Of a stretch of DNA of 64,000 bases, positions 23,940 through 31,861 are shown piece after piece. The stretch is taken from the NCBI RefSeq assembly GCF_020567525.1, contig NZ_JAJCVI010000002.1:372001-436000 (forward strand). The letters are read 5' to 3'. The translations under genes and the position numbers were made by a program. Source of the DNA: Halorubellus salinus (GTDB lineage Archaea; Halobacteriota; Halobacteria; Halobacteriales; Natrialbaceae). How positions within the stretch are numbered: position 1 is the stretch's first letter; every line of letters starts with the position of its first letter. Under the pieces are notes generated by a model, which was not told where the DNA came from, searched no databases, and saw only the letters and a list, made by a program, of their open reading frames with translations.

Positions 23940-24385
23940 CGACCTGGCGCTTCGCCCGCGGCACGCTCCTCGTCGCGTCGCTCGCGGTGTTCGCGGCGCT
24001 CGCGTGGACCGCGTGGCCACTCGACCTCTCGGGCGTCCCCCTCCAGCGGTACGGTGGGTTCGCTGCCGCCGGCGCGTTCCTCTGGGCGACCAGCGGGTAC
24101 GTCGTCCGCTGGGCGCTCCGGTTCGCCGGCACCGACAGCGACGCCGGCGACGCCGACACCGGCCGCGCCATCGGGAAGGTCGAGAACGCACTCGTCCTGA
24201 CGCTCGTCCTCACCGGCGCGTACACCGCGCTCGGGCTCGTGTTCACCGCGAAGTCCATCGTCCGCTGGCAGGACATGGACTCCGAGAACACGACGTACTA
24301 CCTCACCGGGAGCGTCGCCAACTTCACGTACAGCCTCCTCGTCGGCGTCGCCGCGCTCGCCGTCTTCGGGCCGTCGCCGTTCTGA
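23933..24385 (+). CDS. Small four-helix membrane protein paired with SatD
   Basis: The GTG at 23933 overlaps the end of satD (TAG at 23937-23939), giving 150 residues. Four hydrophobic helices are visible (about 10-30, 41-62, 88-106, 126-145), with basic loops inside. The short external loop contains DMDSENTTYY with a possible N-glycosylation sequon. I know of no named family, but membrane proteins are common partners of SatD. The pair may form a membrane-linked signalling or stress module. Confidence 0.7.
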   Translation: MVATWRFARGTLLVASLAVFAALAWTAWPLDLSGVPLQRYGGFAAAGAFLWATSGYVVRWALRFAGTDSDAGDADTGRAIGKVENALVLTLVLTGAYTALGLVFTAKSIVRWQDMDSENTTYYLTGSVANFTYSLLVGVAALAVFGPSPF

Positions 24386-24448
24386 CCGCACTCGCCATCT
24401 GCCGGGCCGGCGCCGTTCTGACCGCGCCGTCACTGGTCGCTCGGGACC

Positions 24449-25255
24449 TCACTCCTCGACCGGGAAGACGGTCGCTCGCGAGTCCGTGGTGACGCCGTAC
24501 CGGGCGTCCGCGACCGAGGGGGGTGGAGAGTCGGTGGCGTCGCCGTACCGCGCATCGAGCGCCGCGGCGATGGCGTCGCGGACGCAGGCGCGGGCGGCGG
24601 CGCCGACGCGGGTCGCACTCCCGGAGAACGCCGCGGGTTCGCCGTCGGGGTCGCAGGCGGCGACGACCGCGTCGCTCGTCGTTCCCGGGACGCCGACGCG
24701 GGAAAGCAGCGTCGTCGCGCGGGCTTCGGCGGCGATCGCGACGAGGTTCGCGAGCGCGCCCGGCGCGAGGTCGCGGGTCGTGCCGACGACGACGTTCACC
24801 GTCCCCGGCACGTACTCGCCGTCCGGGAGGCCGTCGTCGGAACCGCTCGCACTCCCGGGCTCGTGGAGCGCGTCGGGGTCGGTGGGGAGCGCGGCCGGGT
24901 TGGAGACGCCCGCGGTCGCGTACGCCTCGACGGGACCAAGGCGCGCGCCGCGAGCGTGCCGGGACGCGACCCCGGTGAGGAGGACTGGGGCGTCGCCGCG
25001 AGCCGCGGCGGCGACGCGCTCGGCCGCGACGCCGCGCTCGCGGAGCCGGTCGTCGACGAATCCCGCGAGGTCGTCGCAGCGCCAGTCCTCGGGCACCGTA
25101 CACGAGTACGCGGCGTCCGCTCGCGTCCGCCCGCCGCGCCAGCCCGTCGACAGCCACTCCGTCCCGGGGCGTGCGAACTCGATGACGTCCTCGCGGCGCG
25201 TCGCCGCGAAGAACGGCGCCTCGGCGGTCGGCTCCGGGAGCCCGTCGCCAGTCAC
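24449..25255 (-). CDS. cbiZ: Adenosylcobinamide amidohydrolase
   Basis: The start is the GTG complementary to 25253-25255, overlapping the stop of cobD, giving 268 residues. Typical CbiZ sequence is present: STGWRGGRTRADAAYSCTVP, VLLTGVASRHA, VEAYATAGVSNPAALP and GTVNVVVGTTRDL. CbiZ hydrolyses adenosylcobinamide to adenosylcobyric acid, allowing salvage of cobinamides that cannot re-enter the main pathway directly. It is the last gene of the leftward cobamide operon. A repeated pair ARYGDATD/ARYGVTTD near the C-terminus looks like a small internal duplication. Confidence 0.9.
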   Translation of the reverse strand: MTGDGLPEPTAEAPFFAATRREDVIEFARPGTEWLSTGWRGGRTRADAAYSCTVPEDWRCDDLAGFVDDRLRERGVAAERVAAAARGDAPVLLTGVASRHARGARLGPVEAYATAGVSNPAALPTDPDALHEPGSASGSDDGLPDGEYVPGTVNVVVGTTRDLAPGALANLVAIAAEARATTLLSRVGVPGTTSDAVVAACDPDGEPAAFSGSATRVGAAARACVRDAIAAALDARYGDATDSPPPSVADARYGVTTDSRATVFPVEE

Positions 25256-26322
25256 GTGCCAAGCACCTCGGCGAGCACGCGCAGGAGTTCGTCGTTCTCG
25301 TCGGGTGTGCGGACGGCGATGCGGACGTGCGCGTCGAGCCCGCGGAACGTCGTCGCGTCGCGGACGGCGACGCCGCGCTCCCGGCACGCGTCGACGAGGT
25401 CCGCGACCGCGTGGCCGGTGTCGCTGACGTCCAAAAGGACGAACGGGGCGACGCCGTCGCGGTCGGCGACGTCGTCGTACGCGCGGACGCCGTCGGGGAG
25501 CCCGGTCCGGATGCGGTCGCGCTCGGTGGCGACGCGGTCGCGGGTCGCGGCGACGAACGCGTGGTCGCGGAGACAGTGCGCGCCGACCGCGGCCGCGGGC
25601 GCACCGAGGTTCCACGTGCGGCGGGCGGTACGGAGCCGGTCGCGTGCTCGACCCGTGGCGACCGCGAACCCCGCGCGGAGGCCGGGGAGCCCGAACAGCT
25701 TCGTGAGCGAGCGCGCGACGACGACGCCCGGTTCGCCGGCGAGCGACGGCTCGTCGGTGAACCCGAGGAACGCCTCGTCGACGACGAGCGTCGTTCCGGC
25801 GTCCCGGCAGCGTGCGGCGAGCGCGCGCAGCGCGTCGTGGTCGTACGCGTCTCCGGTCGGGTTGTTCGGGTTGCACGCGACCACCATGCGAGCGTCTGCG
25901 AGCGCGTCCGCGTCGAGGTCGACGACCGCGTCGTGGGGGACGCGGTCGACCGTCGCACCCTGCAGGTCGGCTTCGCGGGCGTACTCGCCGAACGACGGCG
26001 CCGGCACGACGACGCGGTCGCCGGGTTCGAGCGTCGTCGCGAACGTCGACCGGAGCGCGGCGAGCCCACCGGGCGTCGGGACGACGTGCTCGCGGGCGAT
26101 TCCGCGGTCGGTCGCCCGATCGACGTAGTCAGCTGCCGCGTCCCGGAACGCGGGGTATGCGTCGTCGGGGTACCGGGTCGCGTCGTCGAGCGCGCGCTCG
26201 TAGGCCGCGCGGACGCCGTCGGGCCGCTCCGGGTTGACGTTCGCGGAGAACTCGAAGAGGTCCCGGTCGCGCGTCCCGCCGTGGGGGACGCGTTCGGCCG
26301 CATCGACCGCGTCAGGGCGCAC
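25252..26322 (-). CDS. cobD: Threonine-phosphate decarboxylase-like PLP enzyme
   Basis: The 356-residue product starts at the GTG complementary to 26320-26322. It belongs to fold-type I aminotransferases: DLFEFSANVNPERPDGV, PTPGGLAALRST, CNPNNPTGDAY, VVDEAFLGF, and the PLP lysine in SLTKLFGLPGLRAG (Lys208). In a cobamide operon this is CobD, which decarboxylates threonine phosphate to aminopropanol phosphate for the nucleotide loop. A histidinol-phosphate aminotransferase is a similar relative, but the neighbours argue for CobD. It overlaps cbiZ by GTGA. Confidence 0.88.
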   Translation of the reverse strand: MRPDAVDAAERVPHGGTRDRDLFEFSANVNPERPDGVRAAYERALDDATRYPDDAYPAFRDAAADYVDRATDRGIAREHVVPTPGGLAALRSTFATTLEPGDRVVVPAPSFGEYAREADLQGATVDRVPHDAVVDLDADALADARMVVACNPNNPTGDAYDHDALRALAARCRDAGTTLVVDEAFLGFTDEPSLAGEPGVVVARSLTKLFGLPGLRAGFAVATGRARDRLRTARRTWNLGAPAAAVGAHCLRDHAFVAATRDRVATERDRIRTGLPDGVRAYDDVADRDGVAPFVLLDVSDTGHAVADLVDACRERGVAVRDATTFRGLDAHVRIAVRTPDENDELLRVLAEVLGT

Positions 26323-26349
26323 GCGAACGCACCCCGCTCGTCGACGTCC

Positions 26350-27381
26350 TCACGGCGCGTCCCCCGCGTTCGATCCCGCGTCCGTCGACCCGTCGACGCC
26401 GGCGTCGACGAGGCGGTCGTAGAGCTCGCCCGCCCGTTCGCGGACCGCCGCGAGCTCGCCGGTGGCGTTCGCGAGCGCGAGCGCGCCACCCATGCCGACG
26501 CCCTCCTTCGCTTCCCCGCCGACGTACCCACCGAATCCGACGTGCGCGCGGTCGAACTGCGGGTCCGTCACGGTCGGCTCGCAGTCCAGGCGGCGTGCGG
26601 TCTCGCGGAACGCGACCGCGTCGTCGTCCGCGACGTACGTCGTCGTCGCGACGTCGAGCGGGCCGGTCGCGCCGTCGTGCCGGGCGAGCGCGGCGACCGC
26701 GAGTTGCTGGGTGCCGCCCGCGAGCGTCACGCGCTTCCCCGCGGCGAGCGCGCCCGTCGCGACCCCGGCGAGCGTCGCGAGCACCGGGTCGCCCATCCGC
26801 CGCACCGCCTCCCGCGGGTCGTTCTCGCAGTCACCGGCGTCGAGCCCGCTCGCCGCCAGGCCGTCCGCGACGACCTCGCGCTTGCGCTCGATGGGGTTCG
26901 TCGGGAGCGACGACGACACCGCGGCGTCCTCGCCGAGTGCGCGCAGGACGCCGAGCGCGGTCGTCGTCCCACCCGGGACCGTCTCGGCGAGCACGAGATG
27001 GTCGTCCGGGAGCGACCGGCCGACGTCCCGTGCCGCGAGGAACGCCCCGGGCGCGGTCGGCACCGGGTCGGCCTCGCGGACGTCCTCGCCGGGACGTGCA
27101 CCGACCGAGACAGTCGGCGCACCAGTCGGCTCGGCGAGGCCCGCGTCGACGACCGTCACGTCGAACCCGACGACCTCCTGGCCGGCACGCGTCACGATCG
27201 CGGGCGTCGGCGTCCCCGTGGGCGACACCGGCACGGACGGCGTGCGGACGACGTCACCGTACGCGAGGACCTCGGCGTCCGCGCTCGGCGTGTACGCCAT
27301 CGCCTCCGGGTCCGCGCCCGCGGCGCTCAACCCCTCGATGCGCGCGGTCTCCGTCGACCCGGCGGCGAGCACGAGCCTCAT
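26350..27381 (-). CDS. cobT: Archaeal CobT-type nicotinate-nucleotide phosphoribosyltransferase
   Basis: The ATG complementary to 27379-27381 (MRLVLAAGSTETARIEGLSAAG) gives 343 residues and overlaps the cobY stop. The sequence matches the archaeal CobT-like family: LVLAETVPGGTTTALGVLRALGED, SSSLPTNPIERKREVV, MGDPVLATLAG and VTLAGGTQQLAVAAL. CobT activates the lower-ligand base to its alpha-ribotide. The product ends in an acidic tail SNAGDAP. The archaeal family is more divergent than bacterial CobT but is regularly found beside cobY and cobS. Confidence 0.86.
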   Translation of the reverse strand: MRLVLAAGSTETARIEGLSAAGADPEAMAYTPSADAEVLAYGDVVRTPSVPVSPTGTPTPAIVTRAGQEVVGFDVTVVDAGLAEPTGAPTVSVGARPGEDVREADPVPTAPGAFLAARDVGRSLPDDHLVLAETVPGGTTTALGVLRALGEDAAVSSSLPTNPIERKREVVADGLAASGLDAGDCENDPREAVRRMGDPVLATLAGVATGALAAGKRVTLAGGTQQLAVAALARHDGATGPLDVATTTYVADDDAVAFRETARRLDCEPTVTDPQFDRAHVGFGGYVGGEAKEGVGMGGALALANATGELAAVRERAGELYDRLVDAGVDGSTDAGSNAGDAP

Positions 27382-27992
27382 CGGTCGCCCCCCGAGGCGT
27401 CGCTCGCGCCAGCGGGCGAGTCGCGGGGGGCGAGCGCGGCGGCGAGGTCGGCGTCCCCGAGTCGGTTCACGTTCACGGCCAGTCGAGCGTCGTAGCTTGC
27501 ATGCATGTTCTCTCCTCCGGGGGCGACGATATTCAGGCCCGTCGGTGCGAGCCCGTCGAACGCGGTGTCGATGCTCGCACCCAGGCGTTCCTTGAGCGAG
27601 ACCGGGACGTACACCGACAGCGAGCCGGTCGGGTCCGTGGCGTCCTCGCGGGCGGCGAGCGCGCGGTCGACGTGCTCGGGCGCGAGCAACGGCAGGTCCG
27701 CGGCGGCGGTCACCGCGGGGCGACCGACCACGTCGAGTGCGGCGTCGAGGTCCGCGACGTAGCCGTCGCCGGGCGTGTCCACGATGGCGACGTCCTCGCG
27801 GGCGGCGAGGTGCTCGCGCGTCCGCGGCGTCCGCGGCGACACTGCGGCGTGCACGTCGTCGACGCCGTCGGCCGCGGCGAGCGCGTCGACGACGCGGTCG
27901 ACCATCGCGCGCCCACCGACCGCGAACAGCGGCTTCTCGACGTCGGCGTCGAGGCGCGTCCCGCGGCCGCCGCACATCACGAGAGCGTCCAC
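27378..27992 (-). CDS. cobY: Adenosylcobinamide-phosphate guanylyltransferase
   Basis: The GTG complementary to 27990-27992 (VDALVMCGGRGTRLDADVEKPL) is favoured because the family starts just before the GGxGTRL loop; a shorter ATG at 27977 begins inside the motif. The product has 204 residues. GGRGTRL and the following Lys of EKPLF are the nucleotide-binding elements of MobA-like nucleotidyltransferases, and TAAADLPLLAPEHV holds the metal Asp. CobY is the archaeal replacement for CobU and makes AdoCbi-GDP. It overlaps both cobS and cobT. Confidence 0.88.
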   Translation of the reverse strand: MDALVMCGGRGTRLDADVEKPLFAVGGRAMVDRVVDALAAADGVDDVHAAVSPRTPRTREHLAAREDVAIVDTPGDGYVADLDAALDVVGRPAVTAAADLPLLAPEHVDRALAAREDATDPTGSLSVYVPVSLKERLGASIDTAFDGLAPTGLNIVAPGGENMHASYDARLAVNVNRLGDADLAAALAPRDSPAGASDASGGDR

Positions 27993-28813
27993 GCTAGCAC
28001 CCCCACGTGGAGTCCCGCGACGCGCGCGACCTCGGTCGCCGCCCCGAAGACGTCGCCGTTCGGGCCGCCGAGGCGACGACCCGCCCACGCGCCGACGACG
28101 GTAGTCCCGGCGAGCGCGCCAGCGAACGCCCCCGCTGCGGCCACCTGGACGGCGCCGGACGAGGCGCCGGTCGAGGGACTGGCGAGGAGCGGCCACGCGA
28201 CCGCGGGGACGGCGAGCGCGAGCGCGAGGACCGCGGTTCCGACGCCCGCGTCGTCGGTGAGTGCGCTCCCGAGGCCGTCGTGGGGCGCAGAGCCGAGCGC
28301 GGCGAGCGCGGCGAGGCCGACGCGCGCGCCGACCTCGGCCGCGAGGACGACCGCGAGAGCGACGACCGGGCGCGTGCCGGCGACCGCGACCGCCCCGAGC
28401 GCGAGGCCGACGACGACCAGGGAGACGGTGGCGAGCGCGCCGACGCCCGTCGTCGTGTCCGCGAGCACCTCGCGTCGGCGGTCGCGGTCGCCGTGGACGA
28501 CCATCGCGTCCCCGCAGTCCGCGACGCCGTCGAGGTTGTTGACGCCGACGAGCGCGTACACCGCGAGGACGTACGCGAACGCGACCGACGCCACGGGCAG
28601 GTCGGGTGCGGCCGCGACCGGCGCGGCGACGACGACCGCCGCGAGCGCGCCGACGACGTACCCGGGGACGACCGCGGCCGCTGGCGTGGCGGTGAACGCC
28701 GCCCACGCCGCCTCGCTCCGGCCGACGGGGACGCGCGTCAGGAACCCGAGCGCGCCCGCGGCACTCCTGACCGCCGTCCGAGCGCGCCCCGGCGTCGCGT
28801 CCGTACCGCTCAT
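27977..28813 (-). CDS. cobS: Adenosylcobinamide-GDP ribazoletransferase
   Basis: The ATG complementary to 28811-28813 (MSGTDATPGRARTAVRSAAGAL) gives 278 residues of mostly hydrophobic helices. The family signature LGFLTRVPVG at the N-terminus and NNLDGVADCGDAM (Asp-rich, metal and substrate binding) are present. CobS joins the alpha-ribazole moiety to AdoCbi-GDP at the membrane, giving the complete cobamide. It overlaps cbiB by ATGA and cobY by 16 bases. Confidence 0.9.
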   Translation of the reverse strand: MSGTDATPGRARTAVRSAAGALGFLTRVPVGRSEAAWAAFTATPAAAVVPGYVVGALAAVVVAAPVAAAPDLPVASVAFAYVLAVYALVGVNNLDGVADCGDAMVVHGDRDRRREVLADTTTGVGALATVSLVVVGLALGAVAVAGTRPVVALAVVLAAEVGARVGLAALAALGSAPHDGLGSALTDDAGVGTAVLALALAVPAVAWPLLASPSTGASSGAVQVAAAGAFAGALAGTTVVGAWAGRRLGGPNGDVFGAATEVARVAGLHVGVLAWTLS

Positions 28814-29745
28814 GGGAGTGCGAGCACCTCCGCGGGCGTCGGGACGGCGAGCGCGAACGCGGCAGCGGTGGCGACGGCGAGCCAGCCGGCGCGGTCGACG
28901 ACCGCGAGCGCGCGCTCCGCTATCGGCGTCGGCGGGAGCGGCGCGTCGGGATTGAGGACGTACACGCCGGGTTTCTCGAGGCGGACGTCGACCGTCGCAG
29001 CGAGCGTACCCATCGGCCACCCGGAGTTCGGCGACGGCACGCCAGCGAGCCACTCGCGGGCGCGACCGAGCGCGTCCGGGCGACCGCCGGCGAACGCGAG
29101 CAGCCCTGCAGCGAGCCGCGCGGGCACCCACATCACGGCGTCGTCGAGGCGCGCGCTCGCGGTCCCGTGCGGGTTGTTCGGATAGCCGAGCATCGAGTCG
29201 AGCGTGTTCACGGCCTTCACCCACGCCGCCGCCCCCGAGCCCGCCGCGATACCGAGCGGGAGCGCGACGACGAACGCGACGAGGGGCGCGACGAGGCCGT
29301 CGGCGAGGTTCTCCGCGGCGGACTCGACGGCCGCGGACCGCACCTGCGCCGGCGAGAGCGCGCTCGCGTCCCGGCCCGCGAGCCCCAGGAGGTCCTCGCG
29401 GGCCGCGGCGAGGTCGTGGTCGGTCGCCGCGACGACGTCCCGAGCGAGCCCCAGAAGCATCCGCCGGCTCGTCGTCGCGAACAGCCATAGCACGGTGGCG
29501 AGGACGGACAGCCACGGGCTGAGGTATCCGACCGCGAGCACGACGCCCGCGACCGCCGCCGCGGCGGCGAGCGGGAGGACGACCGCGACCGCGGCGCCCG
29601 CGGCGCCCGGGTTCGCCCACTCGCGGTCCGCGAGCGCGACGACGCGCCCGAACCACGCGACGGGATGCAGTCGGTTCGGAGGTTCGCCGACCGCCGCGTC
29701 CAGCCCTGCCGCCGCGGCCACGACGAGCGCGCCGAGTGCGCTCAC
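28810..29745 (-). CDS. cbiB: Adenosylcobinamide-phosphate synthase
   Basis: This 311-residue integral membrane protein contains GEPPNRLHPVAWFGRVVA near the start, AAVESAAENLADGLVAPLVAF and VNTLDSMLGY, all hallmarks of CbiB/CobD-type synthases that attach aminopropanol phosphate to adenosylcobyric acid. A poly-hydrophobic C-terminal helix is followed by the overlap with cobS. It is the second gene of the operon and overlaps the HAD gene (ATGA). Confidence 0.92.
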   Translation of the reverse strand: MSALGALVVAAAAGLDAAVGEPPNRLHPVAWFGRVVALADREWANPGAAGAAVAVVLPLAAAAAVAGVVLAVGYLSPWLSVLATVLWLFATTSRRMLLGLARDVVAATDHDLAAAREDLLGLAGRDASALSPAQVRSAAVESAAENLADGLVAPLVAFVVALPLGIAAGSGAAAWVKAVNTLDSMLGYPNNPHGTASARLDDAVMWVPARLAAGLLAFAGGRPDALGRAREWLAGVPSPNSGWPMGTLAATVDVRLEKPGVYVLNPDAPLPPTPIAERALAVVDRAGWLAVATAAAFALAVPTPAEVLALP

Positions 29746-30422
29746 CGCGACCCCTCCGTCCGGTCGGTCCCGTTCGCCGCGCCGTCGTCGGCCGCCGCGG
29801 TCGACGCGGCGAACGACGCGACGACGTCCGCGAGCTCCGCCGCTGCGACGTCGCGGACGTCCACGAACGACCCGCCGACGCGCTCGACGCCGGCGTCCGC
29901 GTCCGAGTCACCGACGTGCACGAGCGCGTTCGGCTCGCACTCGAGTGCGTCCGCGACGCGCTCGAAGATCCGTTCGTCGGGCTTCCGCCAGCCACACGCG
30001 GCGCTCGCGACGACAACGTCGAACGCGTCGCGTAGCTCCGCGCGAACGAGCGTCTTCCGGACGAGTCCCGGGACCGAACAGTTCGAGCACACCGCTATCG
30101 GGCCGTGCTCGCTCGCCGCCGCGACCGCGTCGCGCGCACTCCGGCGCACCGTGACGTCGGGGTCGAACGCGGCGACGACCGCGCGCCGCGGCGCGTTCCC
30201 GGGCGCGGCCACGCCCCGACTCGCGAGCGCACGAGCGACGTGCGCCGGCAACGGCACCTCCGCCCCCTCGGGCGCGTCCACGTGCACCTCGCGGTACGCC
30301 TCCCCCCAGTCCTCGGGGACGTCGACGTCGCGAGCGCGAAGCTCGCGCGCAACCGCCGCTGCGGGATCATCCGGGCGCGTGACGTCGACGAGCGTCCCGA
30401 ACAGGTCGAACGATACTGCCAC
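29742..30422 (-). CDS. HAD family hydrolase at head of cobamide operon
   Basis: The product has 226 residues. HAD motifs are MAVSFDLFGTLVD (nucleophile Asp6), AVCSNCS (motif II), GWRKPDERIF (Lys motif III) and VHVGDSDADAG (motif IV). The residue two after the nucleophile is Phe rather than the Asp used as general acid in most HAD phosphatases, a pattern also seen in haloacid dehalogenase-type members. Being translationally coupled to cbiB suggests a cobamide role. Adenosylcobalamin phosphate phosphatase (CobZ/CobC function) is missing from the operon and could be this protein, but the missing Asp weakens that idea. Confidence 0.72.
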   Translation of the reverse strand: MAVSFDLFGTLVDVTRPDDPAAAVARELRARDVDVPEDWGEAYREVHVDAPEGAEVPLPAHVARALASRGVAAPGNAPRRAVVAAFDPDVTVRRSARDAVAAASEHGPIAVCSNCSVPGLVRKTLVRAELRDAFDVVVASAACGWRKPDERIFERVADALECEPNALVHVGDSDADAGVERVGGSFVDVRDVAAAELADVVASFAASTAAADDGAANGTDRTEGSR

Positions 30423-30465
30423 TACGTTTGACTCAGCGAAAACAGACTTGAATATGACGGAGTTG

Positions 30466-30628
30466 CGGACTCCACCAGCGTCCGGCGGCCCCCAGGCCGC
30501 CGGTTCCTGTCTACGGTGCGGTGTCGACGGACTCCACCAGCGTCCGGCGGCCCCCAGGCCGCCGGTTCCTGTCTACGGTCGTTATTGCGGACTCCACCAG
30601 CGTCCGGCGGCCCCCAGGCCGCCGGTTC
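30466..30628. repeat. Three direct copies of a 52-base hairpin-bearing repeat
   Basis: Copies lie at 30466-30517, 30528-30579 and 30588-30628 (the last one truncated to 41 bases). All begin CGGACTCCACCAGCGT and contain the perfect stem CCGGCGGCC-CCCA-GGCCGCCGG. The copies are separated by 10 and 8 unrelated bases, and the repeated bases show no differences. They lie between the divergent cobamide operon and ncsA, so they sit in an upstream or leader region rather than at gene ends. Confidence 0.9.
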
Positions 30629-30697
30629 GGCGGGTCGGTTCGCTGGGAGCGTGCGGAACGAAACCCGTTTCCGGGCGGGTGCGGTACCTGCAGGGGA

Positions 30698-31702
30698 ATG
30701 GAGTGTTCGAAGTGCGGGCGGGATGCGGTGATGCATGCGGCGTACTCCGGGGCACACCTGTGTGACGCGCACTTCGTGGAGTCCGTGGAGCGGCGCGTGC
30801 GGCGGCGCGTTCGCGAGGACAACCTCGTGCCGCGTGATGCGACGCCGGAGGACCCGGAGACGTGGGTCGTCGGGTTGTCGGGTGGGAAGGATTCGGTTGC
30901 GCTCACGCAGATCCTGCACGAGACGTTCGAGGCGGACCCGCGCATCGAGCTGGTGGCGTTGACGATCCACGAGGGGATCGAGGGGTATCGCGACGAGAGC
31001 GTGGACGCGTGTCTGGAGCTCACAGAGGACCTCGACATCCGGCACGAGGTCGTGTCGTACGCCGAGGAGTTCGGCGTGGAGATGGACGACGTCGTCGAGG
31101 ACGACCCGGAGGGGATGGCGCCGTGCGCGTACTGCGGGGTGTTCCGACGCGACCTCCTGGAGTCGTACGCCGACGAGTTCGGCGCTGACAAGCTCCTGAC
31201 GGGCCACAATCTCGACGACGAGGCCCAGACCGCGCTCATGAACTTCCTCGAGGGCGACGTCGCGCAGATCGCGAAGCACTTCGACGCGAGCCTCGGGCCG
31301 TTCGACGAACGCGCCGATGGCGACGGTGCGCCGAGTCGCGAGGACCAGGAGCACTTCGTGCCGCGCGCGAAACCGCTCCGGGACGTCCCCGAGAAGGAGG
31401 TCGCGCTCTACTGTCACCTCCGGGACCTCCCCGCGCACATCACGGAGTGCCCGCACGCGAGCGAAGCGTACCGCGGCGAGATACAGCAGTTACTCCACGG
31501 GCTCGAGGAGAACCACCCGGGGACCAGGCACAGTATCCTCGCGGGCTACGAGGAACTCGCGGGTATCGTCGCCAGCGAGTATCACTCCGACGCCGACGAC
31601 TCGCGGGACGAAGCCGACCTCGGCGAGTGCGAGCGCTGCGGGAGCACCACGACGAGAGCGGTCTGTCGGAAGTGCCAGTTACTGGACGCACTCGACGCCT
31701 GA
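30698..31702 (+). CDS. ncsA: tRNA 2-thiolation enzyme (NcsA/TtuA family)
   Basis: The ATG at 30698 (MECSKCGRDAVMH) gives 334 residues. An N-terminal zinc finger (CSKCG ... HLCDAH), a PP-loop ATPase site SGGKDSVALTQ, the catalytic cysteine segment PCAYCGVFRR, a second conserved CPH element (HITECPHASEAYRG) and a C-terminal finger (GECERCGS...CRKCQ) match the TtuA/Ncs6 family. These adenylate and thiolate wobble U34 using a ubiquitin-like sulfur carrier (SAMP in haloarchaea). The gene is convergent with ftsZ2, the same arrangement as I recall in Haloferax volcanii, where ncsA and ftsZ2 are neighbours. Confidence 0.9.
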   Translation: MECSKCGRDAVMHAAYSGAHLCDAHFVESVERRVRRRVREDNLVPRDATPEDPETWVVGLSGGKDSVALTQILHETFEADPRIELVALTIHEGIEGYRDESVDACLELTEDLDIRHEVVSYAEEFGVEMDDVVEDDPEGMAPCAYCGVFRRDLLESYADEFGADKLLTGHNLDDEAQTALMNFLEGDVAQIAKHFDASLGPFDERADGDGAPSREDQEHFVPRAKPLRDVPEKEVALYCHLRDLPAHITECPHASEAYRGEIQQLLHGLEENHPGTRHSILAGYEELAGIVASEYHSDADDSRDEADLGECERCGSTTTRAVCRKCQLLDALDA

Positions 31703-31826
31703 CGGCAACCCTTCGTGTCGGTCTAGGGACGACGACCGACGAGAGTGGACCGAGCAATCGAGAGAGGCGCTGCTCGCCGATTGAAACGGAGAGAAGGACT
31801 GATCCTGGACGACCACCGACGGCACC

Positions 31827-31846
31827 GACCGACCAGAGGGTCGGTC
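31827..31846 (-). terminator. Possible terminator after ftsZ2
   Basis: GACCGACC-AGAG-GGTCGGTC is a perfect 8-base-pair hairpin about 16 bases beyond the ftsZ2 stop. It is followed in the leftward direction by pyrimidine-rich sequence (AGTCCTTCTCTCCGTTTC). It could also limit antisense read-through from ncsA. Confidence 0.5.
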
Positions 31847-31861
31847 ACCGCAACCGCGCCG

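Noticed and set aside
25327-27495. 722-codon plus-strand frame over cobD and cobT
   Set aside because: Antisense shadow; both cob genes are clearly supported by family motifs on the minus strand.
30466-30628. Possible CRISPR array
   Set aside because: Only three units, repeats of 52 bases, spacers of 8-10 bases and no cas genes in the window; it is not a CRISPR array.
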